In this document: positions 58,915 through 64,000 of the stretch, one piece after another
Layout of the letters: every line of letters begins with the position of its first letter
Numbering within the stretch: the first letter of the stretch is position 1
Source: Epiperipatus broadwayi
Taxonomy: Eukaryota; Onychophora; Udeonychophora; Euonychophora; Peripatidae
Length of the DNA: 64,000 bases
Direction of reading: 5' to 3'
Assembly (NCBI GenBank): GCA_028023455.1
Contig: JAQFVV010012422.1
Span: 8,045,210-8,109,209, forward strand
Made by a program: the position numbers and the translations under genes
The notes under the pieces: model-generated
Databases searched by the model: none
What the model saw: only the letters and a program-made list of their open reading frames with translations
What the model was told of the DNA's origin: nothing

Positions 58915-60325
58915 GTGGACCTAATACAATTTAATGCATTTAATGACACTTTACTATTTAGATACCAACCGATTTCTGTTAACAGATAGAGAGGAATATA
59001 ATCCCACCACAAATGATGGTCAACTTATATCACTTACTCATAGTGCTTAATAATCTTCCCTTGCCTTCAGGCAGAGAATTTAAACTACAGTATCTAATAG
59101 AAATTGTAAATTTCATGTTTTATTGTATAAAATCTTTTTTTTTAATTTGACAAGAAAACTTTTGAATCATTCTGAACAAAAATCTACGATATTTAATTAT
59201 CCTGTGTGTGTGTGTGTGTTTTAACTCAATCAAATAATAACGTACAAGGCTAAAACCTTCAAATAACAAACTTAAGAGGTAATGTTCCAGACTTATTCGT
59301 AGTTGAATAAAGTGTGGTGGGAGGGAGCTCAATTTGATCACATGAATAGAATAGCTGTATTTAAGCTTAAACGTTTGCACTTCTGAATGTCACATCTCTC
59401 AAATAACCGCACAATTATTTCTTATTTCTTCGCTCGGCATAATAATGGAAAAAAAAATCGTTAATATAATTTCGTACAGAAAACGTTAAAATTAAGTCGG
59501 GTATATATGGGACCGAATAAAAATAAATGCTTCCAAATTTAATAATTGTAGGTCTTTGATTATACAGAAGCAGGCAAAAGTTAAGAATTTGCTCATTCAT
59601 ACTAGTTTTTGTCTACGCAAACCTCAACTAAATATCAGTCTGTGTTTAGTTTATTTTATTGTTTATTTTTATTAAATTTGCAATTTTTATGTTAATTTTT
59701 GACTTTTTATTTGTTGTTGAGTAACAATCTTAAAATTCATAATAAGTAAACATTCCCTTTAATGAAAATCAATTTTAGAAGTTAATTTTCTGGACTAATT
59801 TTTGTTGAGGACTAATTGTAAATCAACAGCAAACTTTGGGGAGAACGACGCAATCTTTATATTTTAATTAATCCTAGTGAGCGTTCTAAAAAGAGTCTTT
59901 GGAATAATAATTTTCGTTTCCCAACAAATCACTTCACACGCGCACACATACAAAAAACGTTTTAGCTAATTCACTGCAAAGCGAAACATTATTCATTTGA
60001 CAAAAGAAGAGCTAGAGAAAATATTATTCACCAGCTCAGCCAACTGCTACTGGCGAGTGTTTTTATGTTTTTCTTCGTTTTATTTTCTTTCCAAAGAAGC
60101 TGGATAGCTACCAATATCAAATAATTGGAATGCTAGGTAGAATATGGGCTGTCTAACCGAAAAAATTTGCAATGCTTGTTTAAAAATTATAAATTAGTTT
60201 AATAAGTACTAAAAATTTATATCAAGGTTCAAATCCAAATTTTAAATATAGCAATCATTCCACTAAACACTTCAGCACACTACGCGTTTTTCAACCTTCA
60301 GTAAAAATAATTAATAAGAATTGAT
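58915..60325. other. Unassigned DNA, less repetitive than average
   Basis: (GT)n at 59204-59219. A short R3-like piece at 59241-59265 (AACGTACAAGGCTAAAACCT). From 59800 to 60130 composition is more even with several CG dinucleotides (ACGACGC, CACGCGCACAC, GGCGAGTG), but no frame or exon could be supported. A minus-strand acceptor-like GTTTCGCTTTGCAG lies at about 59970-59985. Confidence 0.35.
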
Positions 60326-60329
60326 TGCT

Positions 60330-60418
60330 AGGAAATAAAGAAAGAATCGGAGCACCGGAAGTGACGTTTCCATAAGTCGCACTCAGAATCTGCGACACTA
60401 TCACTGCTCCAAATCATG
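60330..60418 (-). mobile_element. tRNA-like SINE, second family, copy 2
   Basis: On the minus strand: GATTTGGAGCAGTGATAGTG, CGCAGATTCTGAGTGCGACT, CGTCACTTCCGGTGCTCCG, matching 42415-42512 in order. Weak Pol III boxes. Confidence 0.45.
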
Positions 60419-60774
60419 AGCTAACTTTCCAGTTAATGTACTTAAAATAAACAATTCATAATACAATGCCTAACAGTCCTTACTCATATATTCTGTATAT
60501 GTGTATGTAATACACTCAATCTTTATCAAGATATATAATTCTCGACATTTTTAAAGCGCAAAATATTCTTTTACGAATAGGACGGATGGATGAATAGATG
60601 GATGGATATATGGTTGGATAGATAGAAGGTAGATCGAAATCAAGAGCCCGATCTTAATTTTAAGCCTAGCTTTTATGTTTGTTTCAGATCGCTAATTTAA
60701 AAGATTCAAATAAAAATAAATTATATGCATCGAACAAGTTATCTATGACAAAGGAATAGTTTATATGAGTTCCT

Positions 60775-60862
60775 CCATATTCCGAGCAACCCCTGCGTTT
60801 TAGTAAAGTAGTAACGTGGGGACTCGAGGTTCTTGGATCAATCCTCTGATGAGTATTTTTTT
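60775..60862 (+). other. tRNA-like segment
   Basis: AGTAAAGTAGTAACGTGGGG (A-box-like), CTCGAGGTTCTTGGATCAATCC (B-box-like). No stable cloverleaf by eye. Probably another SINE head. Confidence 0.3.
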
Positions 60863-60970
60863 AAAAATCTCGTTTGATTAATTGGTTTAAAATAAAAATA
60901 TTGCGACTAACATGACATTTGACGATCAAACGTCGCATGACATCCCCCTCCACCCCCAAGCAAAACTCAC

Positions 60971-61003
60971 CCTGCTACTTGTATATTTTCAGTTGCCATT
61001 GAC
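60971..61003 (-). other. Candidate small exon (minus strand) with strong donor
   Basis: Between an acceptor (GATATTTTTATAG, intron side) and a full-consensus donor (GCAGG followed by GTGAGT, donor at 60970-60965) lie 33 nt that contain ATG and read MATENIQVAG to the donor. It may be a first coding exon, an untranslated exon or chance. Not recognised as any family. Confidence 0.2.
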
Positions 61004-61009
61004 CTATAA

Positions 61010-61430
61010 AAATATCTTTTCCAATTAGAACAATTTTAACATTTTTACGTAGTGTATTTTGAAAAAATATCTTAAAGACAAATCTTTATTTGTTGCTTCG
61101 CAGTCGAATTACATTTATTTAAGAATATTATACTTATAAAGATCATTAATTTTTTAATTAAATTTATAATTATTCTAATTTTACGTAAAATTTATCTTTC
61201 GATTATAGTCAGGTATAAGTATATATATAAATAAATTTAATGTGAATAAAATATAAGAGAATTATGAAAATAATCGTAAGATAAAATGATAGAAATCTTA
61301 AGTAAATTTATTTTATTTTGTTACTGTTAATAACAAAATCAAGGTCATTATATTCATAATTGTTTAATAATAATTATTAAACTATTTATTATCATCTTTC
61401 CCACGTTATTTACAGATTATTTTAATATTG
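61010..61430. other. Unassigned AT-rich DNA
   Basis: No feature supported. Confidence 0.4.
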
Positions 61431-61464
<34 letters not shown>

Positions 61465-61465
61465 A
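61431..61465. repeat. Poly(T)14-poly(A)21 junction
   Basis: Fourteen T followed directly by 21 A, a self-complementary homopolymer tract. It could be two opposed poly(A) tails or expansion of one. Confidence 0.9.
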
Positions 61466-61650
61466 GCGTGTCAAAAACACTCTAGAAATTACTTAAATTG
61501 CTTCGTTTTTGTTGTTATTGCTAAATTAATCTTAAAAACCAATTATCATAATTATAATAGTAATAAGCATGTTTATCAAAATTTACTTATAAATAAAATT
61601 GGAATATATCTAAATTGAATACTTTTGAATAATATTAATTATAAACTCAC

Positions 61651-61705
61651 CTTGAATAAGTGGTTTGTAAACAAAAGATGAATTTTGATTTTGTCGTTGC
61701 GGTTC
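61651..61705 (-). CDS. Candidate internal exon (minus strand), unidentified gene
   Basis: Ends at a perfect donor, CTTATTCAAG followed by GTGAGT (donor bases 61650-61645). In the frame that is open from an AG at 61707-61706 it reads EPQRQNQNSSFVYKPLIQ, leaving one extra base (phase 1). The acceptor has a poor pyrimidine tract. It lies 170 bp downstream, on the minus strand, of the protein-like stretch at 61812-61966. Joining the two through the donor at 61874 keeps the frame (phase 0). No homologue is recognised. Confidence 0.3.
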
Positions 61706-61811
61706 CTTAATCAACACTTAAAGTATTAATAATTGCAATCAAATTCTTAAGTTTATCCGAAAATTGAAAAATTAGTGCAGAATGAGTTTCAAAAACACTG
61801 AAGTTTATCAT

Positions 61812-61966
61812 TTAACTATTTTGAAGTTCTTCCATTGCTGGTCTGAGTTCATTGAAATTCTTTATCTGTGTTACCTGTAAAAGCAGGTCATTGATAGATG
61901 CCCTAAATACCAATTTCTGAGACTGACTCTCCGCCGTAGATGATGCACTAACTCTTGATTGTAATA
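61812..61966 (-). CDS. Candidate coding exon (minus strand), unidentified gene
   Basis: Open on the minus strand from a probable acceptor (ATTTGATAAG or ACAATCAAG, with T-rich stretch CTTTGTTTTTTAATTTCGCTC upstream) to a TAA at 61814-61812. The ~50 codons read SRVSASSTAESQSQKLVF, then RASINDLLLQVTQIKNFN and ELRPAMEELQNS. Amino-acid usage is balanced and unlike the low-complexity frames elsewhere in the window, with an amphipathic helix-like end. Two models fit: a terminal exon ending at the TAA, or an internal exon spliced at CAG/GTAACA (61875/61874) to 61705-61651. Start and most of the gene would lie upstream at higher coordinates. Family not recognised. Confidence 0.4.
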
Positions 61967-61969
61967 CTT

Positions 61970-62485
61970 ATCAAATTTAAATTTGTAAGAGCGAAATTAA
62001 AAAACAAAGTATTGGATTATTAAAAAAGAAAGCAACAATTTTAAATACAATCGAGGAAAGAAAAATTTTAAAATTCAACCCCCTTTTTTTTATATATATA
62101 GAATATCTAATTAACATTGAAAACTAGTTTATAGCCATGAAAATCAGTTCAATATCTTATGAGTTATGATCTAAGACTTTTAAAATATAAAAATTAAAAC
62201 AATAACGAACCCCCTTACATACCTACTTTAAACAATGGCATTAAGATCACTTTTATTTTTAAAATTTCATTATTTAAAAAATTTTCAATATTTATTTTAA
62301 TTTAAAGAAATATCGTTTTAATAGAGAAAAGAGAGAAAAAAGAGATATTTAGTGGGTCATGGTAAGATTAGATTAAGAAAGATGTTAGATAAGAGTGTAA
62401 TTTGATGTGTATTGCGATACAGTGAGATAAAGATCAATGAGATAATTGAACAATCAAGGAAAAAAAATTAGACTATATTTTTTTT
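61970..62485. other. Unassigned AT-rich DNA
   Basis: If the minus-strand gene is real this would be intron. Nothing else seen. Confidence 0.3.
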
Positions 62486-62487
62486 GA

Positions 62488-62555
<68 letters not shown>

Positions 62556-62586
62556 GAAGAAGAAGAAGAACAACAACAACAACAAA
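62488..62586. repeat. (AAT)n(AAG)n(AAC)n microsatellite
   Basis: About 21 AAT units, five AAG units, then five AAC units. Confidence 0.95.
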
Positions 62587-62589
62587 AAG

Positions 62590-63160
62590 TGACATAATGA
62601 AAATATAGATTAAAAGGATTTATTTAAAAATATTATTTAAATAAGCTGGAAAAAAAAGACAAATGATAATAATATGTTCGGACAGAAATAAAACAATTTA
62701 ATCAAAAAAAAAAAATTTTAATGTTCCAATTACAGAAAAATTGCTCTAACATCACAAGATTCTGCTAAAAATAATGTAATATAGAATTGAATCCTACATA
62801 AAGTGTTAAATAGCAGACAAACAAGATATTTTAGAAGAAAAATAAGATAGGACAATTCAAAAATACATGGTTAACATAGGATGGATGATAGAAACAATGA
62901 AGGAATATCAAAACAATTATTACTTCTGCTTCATTGATTATTAAATAGCCAAAAGATTAGTTGTTCAGGTCATATGATTGAATATTGACATAAATGTTCT
63001 AGTTGGAGCATCAGAGGAGACAACTTGACCCATACACCTTTAACTACAAAGTCTATAACTGTTATCACTGCATTAAATCATGTAAGACATTGATTATTAT
63101 GGACACACTAGCAATACTGAAGTTTCTTTTTTTTTGATAGCCTCTATGATTATTAAAATA
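62590..63160. other. Unassigned AT-rich DNA
   Basis: No feature supported. Confidence 0.4.
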
Positions 63161-63164
63161 TAAC

Positions 63165-63378
63165 TATAGAAACTCTCCATACAGTATTGCAACCAAGTGA
63201 AAGTCTTTGTAATCAATGGATGCAAGAAAGTTTGTGCATAAAATCCTAATCTAGTGCCTACTCATACAATATCCCCAAACTAGTTTCTAGCTTGTGGTTT
63301 TCATCAGTGAGGAGCTTTGGATTTGAGAGCACTGCACCTGGATCTTAGGATCTAATGCAACTCTTGAGCAGCCACTTT
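63165..63378. mobile_element. R2 foldback element, copy 6 (one side)
   Basis: AAACTCTCCATACAGTATTG, TAATCAATGGATGCAAGAAA, CCCCAAACTAGTTTCTAGCT, TCATCAGTGAGGAGC, GAGAGCACTGCACCTGGATC, GAGCAGCCAC. This gives a good half-element consensus. Confidence 0.65.
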
Positions 63379-63484
63379 TTACCTAATTGCTTGACTATAA
63401 ATCTAAGAGCCCAAGATGATAATACAATAATGTTTTCAATCCAAACTCATTCACTTGTATAGACATATAGATCTGAACTCAGTT

Positions 63485-63815
63485 CAGTATCTATACATTG
63501 TGATGTCTTTGGTTTATCAAAAGCCACTGTCACTATTATTCTATAGGCAGGATAGGTATAAAACCATCAAAATTTAATATGATCATCATTTCACATGCTT
63601 ACACAATCTTCATACAGTATTACCACCAAGGGCAAGCCTTTGTAATCAAGGGATGCAATAAGATTTGTGCATAAAATCCCTATCTAATGATTACTCATCC
63701 AATATCCCCAGACTAGTTTCTAGCTTGTGGCTTTCATTGATTAAGAAGGCTTGCACTTGGTGGCAATAACATTCTGTGTGAGCATATGAAATGATGATCA
63801 TGTGATTATTAAAAA
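63485..63815. mobile_element. R2 foldback element, copy 7
   Basis: Outer arm GGCAGGATAGGTATAAAACC, ATCATTTCACATGCTTACAC, then ATTACCACCAAGGGCAAGCC, core GACTAGTTTCTAGCTTGTGG, and a short right arm GGCTTGCACTTGGTGGCAAT, TGATGATCATGTGATTATTA. The centre is internally deleted compared with copy 2. Confidence 0.65.
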
Positions 63816-64000
63816 ATCATGATAAAATATAAACTGCCAACACAGACTAAAAGGATTGCACTCACTAATTATTAAAAATATGTCTGAATGTTTATTGGAA
63901 GCCAAAATCACGATACAAATATTTTCATTGGATGGATATGCTATAAAAATGTATGGTTCCAATAGAAAAATTGTTGAAGCTTAATAAAAAACGAAATGGA
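63816..64000. other. Unassigned AT-rich DNA to window end
   Basis: No feature supported. Confidence 0.4.

Noticed and set aside
58554-59012. Ser/Asp/Asn-rich, Thr-rich and Val/Met-rich frames
   Set aside because: Microsatellite read-through in several phases.

Overview
The window is strongly AT-rich non-coding DNA from an animal nuclear genome. It is full of microsatellites and short or broken transposable elements, has no rRNA, operon or prokaryote-style gene packing, and shows no complete cellular gene. The mix of elements fits an AT-rich invertebrate, possibly a lophotrochozoan: RTE-like, Jockey/CR1-like and RNase-H-tail non-LTR retrotransposons, tRNA-derived SINEs, hAT relics and many foldback elements. 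The species cannot be fixed from sequence alone.

Layout. 1-530: the 3' end of a non-LTR retrotransposon with a zinc-knuckle C-terminus and an (ACATC)n tail. 0.5-7 kb: mostly unassigned AT-rich DNA with a GC-richer island at 3.6 kb and first copies of several repeat families. 7-11 kb: a foldback element with a SINE nested in one arm, a hairpin, two copies of a ~500 bp dispersed repeat (R1), and a duplicated segment. 12-15.8 kb: an RTE-like 3' end, a palindromic MITE (R4), and an R1 copy split by a short hAT element with 8 bp target-site duplications. 16.9-17.4 kb and 28.2-28.5 kb: very long trinucleotide repeats. 25.8-27.4 kb: a 1,035 bp foldback element (R3) with a perfect 12 bp duplication, apparently inside an older hAT relic. 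29.4-30.3 kb: R2 foldback elements. 33.9-38 kb: a long R4 copy, then a decayed Jockey/CR1-like retrotransposon (RT domain visible) meeting a second, oppositely oriented one tail to tail. 40-49 kb: a palindrome, decayed non-LTR and coiled-coil coding remnants, and a recent 192 bp duplication. 49.6-58.9 kb: more R1 and R2 copies, a 109 bp tandem repeat, an RTE-like 3' end and microsatellites. 59-62 kb: the least repetitive part, with candidate exons of an unidentified minus-strand gene near 61.6-62.0 kb. 62.5-64 kb: a TAA repeat and two R2 copies.

No genes act together here. The window reads as repeated insertion into older insertions. The most useful signals are the nested insertions, which give relative ages and empty-site comparisons; the foldback families, one of which (R4) carries a near-perfect RFX/X-box-like palindrome in several copies; and the candidate minus-strand exons, which are the only hint of a cellular gene. 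R1-R4 and R14 are working names defined here by comparing copies within the window.
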